A DNA stretch of 64,000 nt from Bacillus tianshenii. GTDB lineage: Bacteria; Bacillota; Bacilli; Bacillales; Bacillaceae_N. Below are positions 56,006-64,000 of the stretch, piece after piece (position 1 is the stretch's first letter; each line of letters begins with the position of its first letter). The notes beneath the pieces were generated by a model. The model did no database searches and had not been told where the DNA came from. It saw only the letters and a list, made by a program, of their open reading frames with translations. Made by a program: the position numbers and the translations under genes. The stretch lies in NCBI GenBank assembly GCA_020524525.2, contig CP129018.1:930001-994000 (forward strand), in the 5' to 3' direction.

Positions 56006-56044
56006 CTCATTCTGCCATTGCGGAGGATTTGAGGTGTCGATAAC

Positions 56045-57142
56045 GTGCATAAACGTACTGCGCCTGACTATGTATTGGTGTTGGCAACGTTTTTGCTTCT
56101 CACTGTCGGTTTAATTATGGTCTACAGTGCAAGCGCGATTTGGGCAGATTATAAGTTTGATGATAGTTTCTTCTTTGCAAAACGTCAGCTCCTTTTTGCT
56201 GGGGTAGGCATTGTGGCAATGTTTTTCATGATGAATGTTGATTATTGGACATGGCGAACTCACTCAAAGTTATTATTGCTTGTCTGCTTTGGGCTGCTGC
56301 TTGTCGTCTTAATCCCAGGGGTGGGATTAGTACGCGGTGGGGCGCGAAGCTGGCTTGGAGTTGGAGCCTTCTCCATTCAGCCGTCAGAATTTATGAAACT
56401 TGCGATGATTGCCTTCCTCGCCAAATATTTAAGTGAGCATCAAAAGAAGATAACGTCATTTAAACGCGGTCTCGTTCCATCATTAGGTCTTGTCATGACC
56501 GCGTTCGGCTTAATTATGCTGCAGCCTGATCTTGGGACAGGCACAGTGCTTGTCGGAACTTGTGTCGTGATGATTTACACGGCAGGGGCGCGAATTAGCC
56601 ACTTTGTCGCGCTCGGTGTTGTCGGTCTGGCTGGTTTCGTCGGTTTGATTGCATCTGCTCCATATCGGATTAAACGAATCACATCGTTTCTAGATCCGTG
56701 GCAGGACCCGCTAGGAAGCGGTTTTCAAATCATTCAATCACTCTATGCAATCGGACCCGGCGGATTACTTGGCCTTGGCTTAGGAAAGAGCCGTCAGAAG
56801 TTCTTCTACGTACCAGAGCCGCAGACAGACTTTATTTTCTCAATTATTGCTGAAGAACTAGGGTTTATTGGCGGAACGTTTGTCTTACTGTTGTTCGCCG
56901 TTCTGTTGTGGCGCGGCATTCGGATTGCACTTGGTGCGCCAGATTTGTTTGGGTCTTTCCTGGCGGTTGGGATCGTTTCCATGATCGCTATCCAAGTGAT
57001 GATTAATATCGGTGTTGTAACGGGACTGATGCCTGTCACAGGGATTACACTCCCATTTTTAAGCTATGGCGGTTCATCGTTAACGCTCATTTTAGTAGCG
57101 ATCGGTATCTTGTTAAATATCAGCCGTTACGCCCGTTATTAG
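56045..57142 (+). CDS. spoVE: SpoVE, SEDS-family glycan polymerase
   Basis: The 365-residue SEDS protein (FtsW/RodA/SpoVE) has ten membrane helices. It polymerises lipid II with a partner PBP, here most likely SpoVD for the spore cortex. The signatures are VGLIMVYSAS, GGARSWLGVGAFSIQPSEFMKLAMI, LQPDLGTGTV (catalytic Asp) and the long loop RITSFLDPWQDPLGSGFQIIQSLYAIGPGGLLG, ending PFLSYGGSSLT. The position after murD is that of B. subtilis spoVE; a role in vegetative division cannot be excluded. The start is GTG. Confidence 0.93.
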   Translation: MHKRTAPDYVLVLATFLLLTVGLIMVYSASAIWADYKFDDSFFFAKRQLLFAGVGIVAMFFMMNVDYWTWRTHSKLLLLVCFGLLLVVLIPGVGLVRGGARSWLGVGAFSIQPSEFMKLAMIAFLAKYLSEHQKKITSFKRGLVPSLGLVMTAFGLIMLQPDLGTGTVLVGTCVVMIYTAGARISHFVALGVVGLAGFVGLIASAPYRIKRITSFLDPWQDPLGSGFQIIQSLYAIGPGGLLGLGLGKSRQKFFYVPEPQTDFIFSIIAEELGFIGGTFVLLLFAVLLWRGIRIALGAPDLFGSFLAVGIVSMIAIQVMINIGVVTGLMPVTGITLPFLSYGGSSLTLILVAIGILLNISRYARY

Positions 57143-57233
57143 TCACGATCTAGGCAAGAGCTGAATATGATAAGTTAGGGAGGAAAGAAAGCATTGACAA
57201 ACGTGTTGCTCCTTTCTAATGGATTTATGTAAA

Positions 57234-57262
57234 AAACCCTGTTCTAGCAGGGTTTATCTTTT
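57234..57262 (+). terminator. terminator of the mraZ-spoVE section
   Basis: AAACCCTG-ttctag-CAGGGTTT is followed by a T-rich stretch. It separates spoVE from murG, so murG should have a further promoter in the 150 bases downstream; none is clear. TTGACA at 57194 lies upstream of the stem. Confidence 0.78.
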
Positions 57263-57408
57263 TCTTTTGGGGGAAAAGAGCGCTTGTAAGAAATTCTTAT
57301 TTATGTTTTTTTGGGGGGAACAGTTGATTCTCCTGCTTTTAATAAATTTGCCGAAATACAACGAAATAGAAAGTTGACTTTGTTTGTGAAATTGGAGGTT
57401 TTGTGACG

Positions 57409-58503
57409 ATGAAGGTCGTGGTAAGCGGCGGAGGCACAGGCGGGCATATCTATCCAGCACTTGCCTTTATCCGTGAACTAAAGAAGAAAGACAAGGATGC
57501 AGAGGTTCTCTACATTGGTACAGAAAAGGGGTTAGAATCACGAATCATTGGAAAGGAAGAAATCCCTTTCAAAACCATTGAAATTTCTGGTTTCAAACGA
57601 AAGCTCTCAGTTGATAATCTCAAAACAGTGATGCTCTTTTTGCAAGGTGTGAAAAAGAGTAAACAATATTTGAAAGAGTTTCAACCTGATGTGGTTCTAG
57701 GTACAGGCGGCTACGTGTGTGGGCCTGTTGTTTATGCGGCTGCAAAAATGGGTATTCCGACAGTGATTCATGAACAAAATAGTGTGCCAGGACTTACGAA
57801 TAAGTTCTTAAGCCGCTATGTTGATAAGGTGGCGCTGTCATTTGAAGATGCAGCTTCATATTTTCCAAGTAAGAAAGTTGAGCTGACAGGTAATCCGCGG
57901 GCTTCAGAGGTAGCCTCACAGCACAATGCACGGGCAAAGGAAGAACTCGGTCTCGACCCTCGCAAGCCTGTTGTCCTGATTGTTGGAGGAAGCCGCGGTG
58001 CTAGACCGATTAATGAGGCCTTTATAAAAGGACTTGATGAAGTAGGCAAGCGAAGCTATCAATTCCTGTATATTACAGGAGAGGTGCATTATGACGACGT
58101 AATGAAAACGGTCGAAAAGAATAAAAATTTGTCGAATGTCATCATAAGGCCATTTGTCTATAATATGCCAGAAATACTCGGCAGTATGGATTGCATTGTT
58201 GCTCGTGCTGGTGCGACGACACTTGCAGAGATTACGGCTCTTGGCTTACCTAGTATTTTAATCCCAAGCCCATATGTAACAAACAATCACCAAGAAAAGA
58301 ACGCACGAACGTTAAGTGATCATGGAGCTGCCATTCTTCGTCTTGAACAAGAACTGAATGCCAAACAGCTGCTTGCGGATATTGACAGCATCATGCTTGA
58401 TGAATCAAAGCGCACAGAAATGAGTGACAAGTCAAGACAGATCGGCATGCCTGATGCAGCAGAGAATCTGTATAACTGTATGCGCGCTTTAAAAACGAAA
58501 TAA
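57409..58503 (+). CDS. murG: UDP-GlcNAc:lipid I N-acetylglucosaminyltransferase
   Basis: MurG makes lipid II at the inner face of the membrane. The 364-residue protein has two Rossmann domains: [21 protein letters not shown] (glycine-rich loop, 4-24), [14 protein letters not shown] (about 95-108), [22 protein letters not shown] and [25 protein letters not shown] (about 265-289). The ATG at 57409 fits GGAGG ten bases upstream; a GTG six bases earlier is too close. murB follows after 17 bases. Confidence 0.96.
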   Translation: MKVVVSGGGTGGHIYPALAFIRELKKKDKDAEVLYIGTEKGLESRIIGKEEIPFKTIEISGFKRKLSVDNLKTVMLFLQGVKKSKQYLKEFQPDVVLGTGGYVCGPVVYAAAKMGIPTVIHEQNSVPGLTNKFLSRYVDKVALSFEDAASYFPSKKVELTGNPRASEVASQHNARAKEELGLDPRKPVVLIVGGSRGARPINEAFIKGLDEVGKRSYQFLYITGEVHYDDVMKTVEKNKNLSNVIIRPFVYNMPEILGSMDCIVARAGATTLAEITALGLPSILIPSPYVTNNHQEKNARTLSDHGAAILRLEQELNAKQLLADIDSIMLDESKRTEMSDKSRQIGMPDAAENLYNCMRALKTK

Positions 58504-58520
58504 CCTGAGGAGGGCTCTAA

Positions 58521-59432
58521 ATGGAACAAATCATAAAACTTCTCAAAGAAGCAGGTGTACCGCAAGTATGTCAAAATGAACTACTATCTAAACATACGAC
58601 GATGAAAGTTGGCGGTCCTGCACAGCTCTTTATCGAACCGCAAAATGCAGATGAACTGCAAAAAGCGTTACGTATTCTCCACAAAGAAGGCATAGAATGG
58701 CGGGCGATTGGCCGTGGTTCCAACCTGCTTGTTCATGATGACGGCATTAAAGGAGCTGTTATTAAGCTCGGCACAGGCATGGATGAGCTTGAGCAGAACG
58801 GTACTGAGCTACGCGTTGGGGGCGGATATCCTCTTATAAAATTAGCGACGATTATCAGTCGTAAAGGGGTGTCTGGCTTAGAGTTTGCTGGAGGTATCCC
58901 TGGTTCTGTCGGTGGAGCTGTCTATATGAATGCAGGTGCACATGGCTCAGATATGTCGAAAATCTTAAAGAAAGCTCGTATCATCTTTCATGATGGCACT
59001 TCTGAATGGCTTTCCAATGAAGAGATGGCGTTTTCTTATCGAACTTCTGTTTTACAAAAGAAGCGGCCAGGAATTTGTGTAGAGGCTATACTAACCTTAC
59101 AAGAAGGTGATCGTGACGAGGTGGTCGCAGAGATGCAAAAGCACAAAGACTATCGGCGTGATACTCAGCCGTGGAATTTTCCGTGTGCTGGCAGTATATT
59201 TCGTAACCCACTTCCTAATCATGCTGGAAAGCTTGTAGAAGAAGCAGGGCTCAAAGGCTACCAAATCGGCGGTGCAAAAGTCTCTGATCTTCACGGGAAC
59301 TTTATTGTAAATGATGGAGATGCAACTGCAAAAGATGTGATGGAGTTAATTTCCTATATCCAAAGTACTATTAAACAAAAATTTGACATTGACATGGAAA
59401 CAGAAGTTGAAATAATTGGCGGAAACAACTGA
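58521..59432 (+). CDS. murB: UDP-N-acetylenolpyruvoylglucosamine reductase
   Basis: MurB reduces the enolpyruvyl group to make UDP-MurNAc with FAD and NADPH. The 303-residue protein is of the shorter type II form. It shows [11 protein letters not shown] (26-36), [48 protein letters not shown] (Ser proton donor) and a final acidic [16 protein letters not shown] precedes the ATG. Confidence 0.96.
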   Translation: MEQIIKLLKEAGVPQVCQNELLSKHTTMKVGGPAQLFIEPQNADELQKALRILHKEGIEWRAIGRGSNLLVHDDGIKGAVIKLGTGMDELEQNGTELRVGGGYPLIKLATIISRKGVSGLEFAGGIPGSVGGAVYMNAGAHGSDMSKILKKARIIFHDGTSEWLSNEEMAFSYRTSVLQKKRPGICVEAILTLQEGDRDEVVAEMQKHKDYRRDTQPWNFPCAGSIFRNPLPNHAGKLVEEAGLKGYQIGGAKVSDLHGNFIVNDGDATAKDVMELISYIQSTIKQKFDIDMETEVEIIGGNN

Positions 59433-59498
59433 GATAAAAGGTAAAATATGATATAATAAATACCGCTAATAAAGCGATATACATGCTTTTACTTGCAA

Positions 59499-59520
59499 AC
59501 GGCATACGTTTTAATGCCGT
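59499..59520 (+). promoter_or_regulatory. small palindrome in the murB-divIB gap
   Basis: ACGGCAT (59499-59505) and ATGCCGT (59514-59520) form a 7-bp stem. TATAAT at 59452-59457 could be a -10 for divIB, but no matching -35 is seen. Confidence 0.3.
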
Positions 59521-59641
59521 TTCTCTCATTGTATGGGATTTCGAGCAGGTTAAAGGGAAAATCGCTTTTGCAACTAAAGCTGATAGGCAATGTTTTCATG
59601 TTGTTCAACGAAAATTTATGTAGAGCGTGCGGGGGATAAGG

Positions 59642-60436
59642 ATGGAAAAAGGAAAAATCGTATCGCTTGAGGACCGTATACCAAAGCTCAAAGAGCAGCG
59701 GAAGAAAAAGGCGAACCGCCGCTTTATTTTTTATATTGTGTTTTTCTTTGTGATGATCGCAGCGATTGTGTATGTGCAATCACCCTTAAGTAAAGTATCC
59801 TCTTTAGAAGTCTCGGGAAATCGCTATATTTCCTCTGAAGAAATCATCACGTTAAGCGGTTTGTCGAAACAAGATAATATTTGGAAAGTTGATGAAGAGG
59901 AGACAGCACGAAAGATTGAGAAGCATCCTGAAATCAAAAGTGTTACAGTGGACAAGCATTTTATTAATACGGTGGAGTTCTTAGTAGAAGAGAATGCACG
60001 TACAGCTTATTTGCTGCGTGAAGGGAAATTTCACCCGATCCTAGAAACGGGCAAAATCTTACCAGCATTAGATTCAGCTGACGTGCCAGTTGCAGCGCCT
60101 GTCTTAATGAATTGGGAGCCAAGTGAAGCCCTTCAGGAAATGGCCGCAGAACTACGTAAGGTACCACCAAGTATTATGAATAATATTGCTGAAATCCATC
60201 ATACTCCGATGAAGTCAGACCAACTTCATGTAACGCTTTTTATGAACGATGGCCAAGAAGTAAGCATTACTGTTCGAAACTTTGCTGAGAAGATAACGGC
60301 ATATCCAGCGATTGCAAGCCGCCTCAAGCCTGAACAAAAAGGTGTTATTCATTTAGAGGTAGGTGCTTACTTCAAGGAATATAAGAATGATGAAAAGAAA
60401 GAGAAAGAAGAGGGAGAAGCTGACAATGAAGCTTAG
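59642..60436 (+). CDS. divIB: cell division protein DivIB (FtsQ)
   Basis: The 264-residue bitopic protein stabilises the FtsL-DivIC complex at the septum. It has a basic cytoplasmic N-terminus, a membrane helix (about 31-50), a POTRA domain (about 52-121: PLSKVSSLEVSGNRYISSEEIITLSGL) and a beta domain, then an acidic/basic tail. The ATG at 59642 is preceded by GGGGGATAAGG; a GTG 15 bases earlier lies at the RBS. Its end overlaps the start of ylxW by 11 bases. Confidence 0.93.
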   Translation: MEKGKIVSLEDRIPKLKEQRKKKANRRFIFYIVFFFVMIAAIVYVQSPLSKVSSLEVSGNRYISSEEIITLSGLSKQDNIWKVDEEETARKIEKHPEIKSVTVDKHFINTVEFLVEENARTAYLLREGKFHPILETGKILPALDSADVPVAAPVLMNWEPSEALQEMAAELRKVPPSIMNNIAEIHHTPMKSDQLHVTLFMNDGQEVSITVRNFAEKITAYPAIASRLKPEQKGVIHLEVGAYFKEYKNDEKKEKEEGEADNEA

Positions 60437-61141
60437 AGGAAAACATGTCGTACTCTCTTTCGCCTTACTTATGATTGGTTTTCTCGTTTCATTTTCCTAC
60501 CAATTTACCAACCATGAAGGCTTGAACAAAGTGCCTGACAAGCAGTGGGATAAGGAATACCAGTACCGTGAAACACTCATTAATCAAGAAGAGCGAACAA
60601 AACGTCTTCAAGAGGAACTATATGAGAAACAAGAGAAGGTTCGAAAGACTGAGGAAGAACTTGCTCAAAAAGAGAAAAAAAGCTCTTTAACCTTGTAGAG
60701 GATGTAGAAAAGCTTCGCATGTACGCAGGTGTTGTTAAGGTACAAGGTCCTGGCCTTGAAGTAAGTCTACGAGATGCCTCTTATATTAAGGATGAGGAGA
60801 ACGTCAATAATTACATCGTGCATGATGCGCATGTACATAAAGTAATTAATGAATTGCTTTCATCTGGGGCGAAGGCAATTGCTGTGAATGGTCAACGTCT
60901 TCTTCATGATTCATATATTGCATGTGTCGGTCCGGTCATCACAGTTGATGGAAAAGAGCATGCAGCACCGTTTGTCATTACGGCAATCGGCAATCCAAAT
61001 GATTTGTACGAATCAATGAACCTCTCTCAAGGTGTCAAAGACCAGCTTGTAAGCGACAATGTCGAAGTGCGAATCGAGAAGAGAGAAAATGTAACACTTG
61101 AACCTTACTTAGGCCAAACGAATGAAATTCCTAATTCATAA
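60426..61141 (+). pseudogene. ylxW: ylxW, DUF881 family, split by a one-base frameshift
   Basis: The first frame (60426-60698) gives a membrane helix (MKLRGKHVVLSFALLMIGFL) and a coiled coil, then stops soon after an A7 run at 60675-60681. The next frame is open through 61141 and gives the DUF881 domain (GVVKVQGPGLEVSL ... GAKAIAVNGQRLLHDSYI). Adding one A to the run joins the two as ...EKKLFNLVEDVEKLRMYAGVV, a protein of about 238 residues, close to B. subtilis YlxW. It could be a real mutation, a sequencing error or a site of transcriptional slippage. The start ATG has GAGGGAG upstream inside divIB. Confidence 0.85.
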
Positions 61142-61208
61142 GAATGTGAACGATAGAGCTGACATGGCGTTGTTAACGTAGGCGTTCCGTTAAGAAAGGT
61201 GATTGACG

Positions 61209-61925
61209 ATGGGCAACCGAAATCTTTGGACAATGGCACTCATCTCCATTGTCCTCGGTCTAATGCTTGCGATTCAGTTCCAATCTACCCAAGAACCAGA
61301 CACACGAGATACACGGGATATGTGGGAGCTGCGCCAAGATTTGAAAGAAGAGCAAGAGCTTCAATCTGAAATTCTTAAAGAGATTTACAATATCGATCAG
61401 TTAATGCGAAAGTATGAGGAAAATGAAGTATGGGCTCAAGAGAGTGCGTTAGCTGAGCAAAAAGAAGAATTAAAAAAGAAAATAGGGCTGACCGAGGTGA
61501 GCGGACGTGGAGTCGTAATTACGATTGAGCCGCTTTTTAGTGAGTCAATCTATGGCCAAGCGTATAAAACACCTTCACCTCAATTGCTTACAAGGCTTAT
61601 TAATGAGCTAAATATGTATCAGGCAAAAGCAATCGCAATTGCGGACCAACGGGTAATTTCAACGACACCCATTCGTGATGTAAACGGTAAAACCTATGTT
61701 AACTTAAAGCCGATTCCACCTTTGCCGTTAAAAATTAAAGTGTTAGCCAAAGACGCTGAAAAGCTTCATAACCATATGCTTGTCTCACAATCTGCTGATG
61801 ATTTTGCGATTGAGAATTTGAAGCTGTCATCTGAAGTTGTGCCAAAAGTAACACTTCCAGAGTATGACGGAACACTACGAATTCAATATATGGAACCGGT
61901 TAAACTAGAAGAGGGGAACAGTTAA
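61209..61925 (+). CDS. ylxX: YlxX, DUF881 family protein
   Basis: The 238-residue protein has one N-terminal membrane helix (about 6-22), a coiled-coil stretch (about 35-85) and the DUF881 domain (GLTEVSGRGVVITIEPLF, NMYQAKAIAIADQRVISTTPIRDVNGKTYVN). It is a paralogue of ylxW, with the same layout. The function is unknown. The ATG follows AAAGGTGATTGACG. sbp starts one base after its stop. Confidence 0.9.
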   Translation: MGNRNLWTMALISIVLGLMLAIQFQSTQEPDTRDTRDMWELRQDLKEEQELQSEILKEIYNIDQLMRKYEENEVWAQESALAEQKEELKKKIGLTEVSGRGVVITIEPLFSESIYGQAYKTPSPQLLTRLINELNMYQAKAIAIADQRVISTTPIRDVNGKTYVNLKPIPPLPLKIKVLAKDAEKLHNHMLVSQSADDFAIENLKLSSEVVPKVTLPEYDGTLRIQYMEPVKLEEGNS

Positions 61926-61926
61926 C

Positions 61927-62277
61927 ATGTGGCTGCCTTTTATCGGATTATTAATTGGGATTATTTTAGGATTACTAACGAACATCACAATTCCAGATGA
62001 GTATTCGAATTATTTATCAATAGCTGTTCTTGCTGCGCTTGATACACTCTTCGGTGGTATTCGAGCTCATTTGCAGCATATCTTTGATGATAAAGTTTTT
62101 GCAACAGGCTTTTTTTCCAACATCTTACTTGCAGCAGGGTTAGCTTTTCTCGGTGTCCACTTAGGAGTTGATCTCTATTTAGCAGCTGTTTTTGCGTTTG
62201 GAGTGAGACTTTTCCAAAACATTGCAGTGATTCGGAGAATATTACTGGAAAAATGGACGAAATCACGAGAAAAATAG
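61927..62277 (+). CDS. sbp: small basic protein Sbp (DUF1290)
   Basis: The 116-residue membrane protein has three or four helices and matches the DUF1290 family (NYLSIAVLAALDTLFGGIRAHLQ; VFATGFFSNILLAAGLAFLGVHLG). It always lies just before ftsA in bacilli; the function is unknown. GAGGGG in the end of ylxX serves as RBS. Confidence 0.92.
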   Translation: MWLPFIGLLIGIILGLLTNITIPDEYSNYLSIAVLAALDTLFGGIRAHLQHIFDDKVFATGFFSNILLAAGLAFLGVHLGVDLYLAAVFAFGVRLFQNIAVIRRILLEKWTKSREK

Positions 62278-62295
62278 AAAAAAATCAATTTTTTA

Positions 62296-62322
62296 AAAGG
62301 GAAAACCCTTTCCTTGTTGAAT
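62296..62322 (+). promoter_or_regulatory. candidate sigma-H promoter of ftsAZ
   Basis: AAAGGGAAA (62296-62304), 11 bases, GTTGAAT (62316-62322) fits the sigma-H consensus RNAGGAWWW-N11/12-RNNGAAT with one mismatch. B. subtilis ftsAZ also has a sigma-H promoter, used at the onset of sporulation. Confidence 0.6.
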
Positions 62323-62411
62323 ACAAACAATAAAATACCATATCGGAATACACCATTTCAGTGAAGTGAGTGATGGCCTGTTGGACTAGGGTTAAAAGGA
62401 GGTGCCAAAGA

Positions 62412-63698
62412 ATGAACAGCAACGAGATTTATGTTAGTTTAGACATCGGTACATCCAATGTTAAAGTGATTATTGGAGAGGTTTCCAATGATTCTTTAAA
62501 TATCATTGGAGTGGGTAATGTACAATCAGAAGGATTACGAAAGGGTTCCATAGTAGACATAGATGAAACCGTTCATTCTATTCGAAAGGCAGTCGAACAA
62601 GCAGAGCGAATGGTCGGCCTCGACATTAAACGTGTAATTGTAGGTGTAAGTGGCAATCAAATTGAATTGATGCATTGTCATGGTGTAGTAGCCGTCCAAA
62701 GTGAAAATAAAGAAATTCGAAATGAGGACGTCGCTCGTGTCATTGATGCAGCGCAAGTTGTTTCGATTCCACCTGAAAGGGAAATCATTAGTGTGGTGCC
62801 ACATCAATTTATTGTTGACGGTGTTGGTGAAATTAATGACCCACGTGGCATTATTGGTGTTCGTCTTGAAGTGGAAGGAACGATTATAACAACGTCCAAA
62901 AATGTCTTACATAACTTACTCCGCTGTGTCGAGCGAGCTGGCTTGGAAATCATTGATATTTCCCTGCAGCCTCTTGCAGCGGGACACTTTGCATTATCAA
63001 AAGATGAGAAATACATGGGTGCTGCACTGATTGATATTGGTGGAGGAACAACAACAATTTCCGTTTTTGAGCAAGGACAAATGCAAGCTGTTACAACTCT
63101 GCCGTTTGGCGGCACCAATATGACGAAAGATATTTCAATCGGGTTGCGTACAACGGCAGAAGAAGCAGAGAAAGTAAAGGTTAAATACGGTTATGCATAC
63201 TTTGACATGGCTTCAGAAGACGAAACATTTAGCGTGCCTGTCATTGGCAGTGATACAAAAGAAACTTACAATCAGTTGGAGTTATCTGATATCATTGAAG
63301 CCAGATTAGAAGAAATGTTTGAAATGATTCAAGAAACACTCCGTAAGATGGGCTATCGAGAATTACCGGGTGGATATGCTTTAACAGGCGGTGTAGCGAA
63401 TATGACAGGGGTTGTCGAGTTGGCACGAGAAGTGTTACAACCTAATGTAAGGATTGCTCATCCAGATTATATAGGTGTACGCGAGCCACAATATACAACA
63501 GGTGTCGGGTTAATCCGTTATATTCACCATAAAGCAAAATTACAAGGTATAGAGGTTGATGGCTCCGTTTCAGAAGCTGAAGAGGAATATGCTGCTACAA
63601 GTGAGCCGCAGTCACCAAAGAAATCAAAAGCGAAGAAAGCCAACAAAGAAAATATGAAGGATAAAATGAAACAATGGATTGGCTATTTCTTTGAATAG
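62412..63698 (+). CDS. ftsA: cell division protein FtsA
   Basis: FtsA is the actin-like protein that anchors FtsZ to the membrane. The 428-residue protein has the phosphate-binding IYVSLDIGTSNVKVIIGEV (5-23), the 1C domain, ALIDIGGGTTTISVF (about 203-217) and the adenosine motif ALTGGVANM (about 322-330). The C-terminal amphipathic helix (MKDKMKQWIGYFFE) is the membrane anchor. The ATG at 62412 has AAAAGGAGG upstream. It is followed by ftsZ after 43 bases. Confidence 0.97.
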   Translation: MNSNEIYVSLDIGTSNVKVIIGEVSNDSLNIIGVGNVQSEGLRKGSIVDIDETVHSIRKAVEQAERMVGLDIKRVIVGVSGNQIELMHCHGVVAVQSENKEIRNEDVARVIDAAQVVSIPPEREIISVVPHQFIVDGVGEINDPRGIIGVRLEVEGTIITTSKNVLHNLLRCVERAGLEIIDISLQPLAAGHFALSKDEKYMGAALIDIGGGTTTISVFEQGQMQAVTTLPFGGTNMTKDISIGLRTTAEEAEKVKVKYGYAYFDMASEDETFSVPVIGSDTKETYNQLELSDIIEARLEEMFEMIQETLRKMGYRELPGGYALTGGVANMTGVVELAREVLQPNVRIAHPDYIGVREPQYTTGVGLIRYIHHKAKLQGIEVDGSVSEAEEEYAATSEPQSPKKSKAKKANKENMKDKMKQWIGYFFE

Positions 63699-63741
63699 GG
63701 AAATTAGTATGAAGTAATTTGGACGATTAGGAGGATCTGAC

Positions 63742-64000
63742 ATGTTGCAATTTGACACGGAAATGGATCAGTTAGCTACGATAAAGGTCATCGGTGTAGG
63801 CGGCGGCGGAAGCAACGCTGTCAACCGCATGATTGAGCATGGCGTACAAGGAGTAGAGTTTATTGCTGTAAATACGGACGCACAAGCTCTTAATCTATCA
63901 AAAGCCGAAACGAAGATGCAAATCGGCTCAAAATTAACGCGAGGGCTTGGTGCAGGTGCAAACCCAGAAGTAGGTAAGAAAGCGGCTGAAGAAAGCAAAG
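63742..64000 (+). CDS. ftsZ: cell division protein FtsZ, N-terminal part (cut by window end)
   Basis: The 86 codons in the window encode the start of the tubulin-like GTPase: [20 protein letters not shown], then [21 protein letters not shown] and [10 protein letters not shown]. The GGGGSNAV stretch is the first part of the GTP-binding site. AGGAGG lies 7 bases before the ATG. Confidence 0.98.
   Translation, partial: MLQFDTEMDQLATIKVIGVGGGGSNAVNRMIEHGVQGVEFIAVNTDAQALNLSKAETKMQIGSKLTRGLGAGANPEVGKKAAEESK

Noticed and set aside
57194-57222. Sigma-A promoter for murG (TTGACA-17-TAATGG)
   Set aside because: The -10 is poor and a terminator lies directly downstream at 57234, so it cannot be the main murG promoter.
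60675-60682. Programmed -1 ribosomal frameshift in ylxW
   Set aside because: The A AAA AAG heptamer is not in the zero frame that would be needed, and I found no clear stimulatory stem just downstream. A simple indel or transcriptional slippage fits better.

Overview
This window is a piece of a chromosome from an aerobic, endospore-forming Bacillaceae bacterium. The gene order from pycA through ctaA/ctaBCDEFG, the ylb genes, rsmD-coaD, rpmF and the dcw cluster to ftsA-ftsZ follows the Bacillus subtilis map almost gene for gene. Sporulation genes (ylbD, ylbJ, gerR/ylbO, spoVD, spoVE) and the many strong GGAGG ribosome binding sites with GTG and TTG starts fit a low-to-moderate GC Firmicute. 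No rRNA, tRNA, CRISPR array, prophage or intact insertion sequence was seen.

Layout. 1-10.8 kb: the end of pyruvate carboxylase, a DNA photolyase, then heme A synthase (ctaA) divergent from the caa3 cytochrome oxidase operon (ctaB-F, then ctaG). 10.9-19.6 kb: an AI-2E family membrane protein, Asp23-like and YugN-like proteins, two CAP-domain proteins, ylbB-ylbG, an ATP-grasp ligase and small proteins. 19.6-31.5 kb: an accessory block between ylbG and rsmD, which are neighbours in B. subtilis. It carries a CPA1 antiporter, a sigma-54-controlled thiolase / CoA-transferase / GntP permease / short-chain dehydrogenase set that looks like hydroxybutyrate (ketone body) use, an MFS exporter and two uncharacterised proteins. 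31.8-42.3 kb: rsmD, coaD, ylbJ-ylbN, rpmF, a crotonase-fold protein, gerR, ylbP, panE and a DUF3397 protein. 42.8-64 kb: bshC and the division and wall cluster mraZ-rsmH-ftsL-pbpB-spoVD-murE-murF-mraY-murD-spoVE-murG-murB-divIB-ylxW-ylxX-sbp-ftsA-ftsZ, with ylxW split by a one-base frameshift.

The most unusual content is non-coding. A modular repeat family occupies four intergenic loci (17.1, 19.0, 31.3 and 42.3 kb), and a relative lies at 1.4 kb. It is built from about 123-bp units that begin GAAAAGCGGAG and end near CGCAGCTGGACA, and from a separate module of about 65 bp made of two small hairpins. The hairpin stems differ between copies by compensating base changes while the loop AGGAY is kept, which suggests selection on a folded nucleic acid. 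The module sits in several different contexts, including the middle of a 123-bp unit, as if it were independently mobile. I know of no name for this family, and whether it is already described needs a database search.

Functionally the conserved genes tie together respiration (heme A and caa3 oxidase), CoA synthesis (panE, coaD), rRNA and tRNA modification, bacillithiol synthesis and peptidoglycan/septum assembly. All assignments are from reading the sequence and protein motifs; no searches were run.
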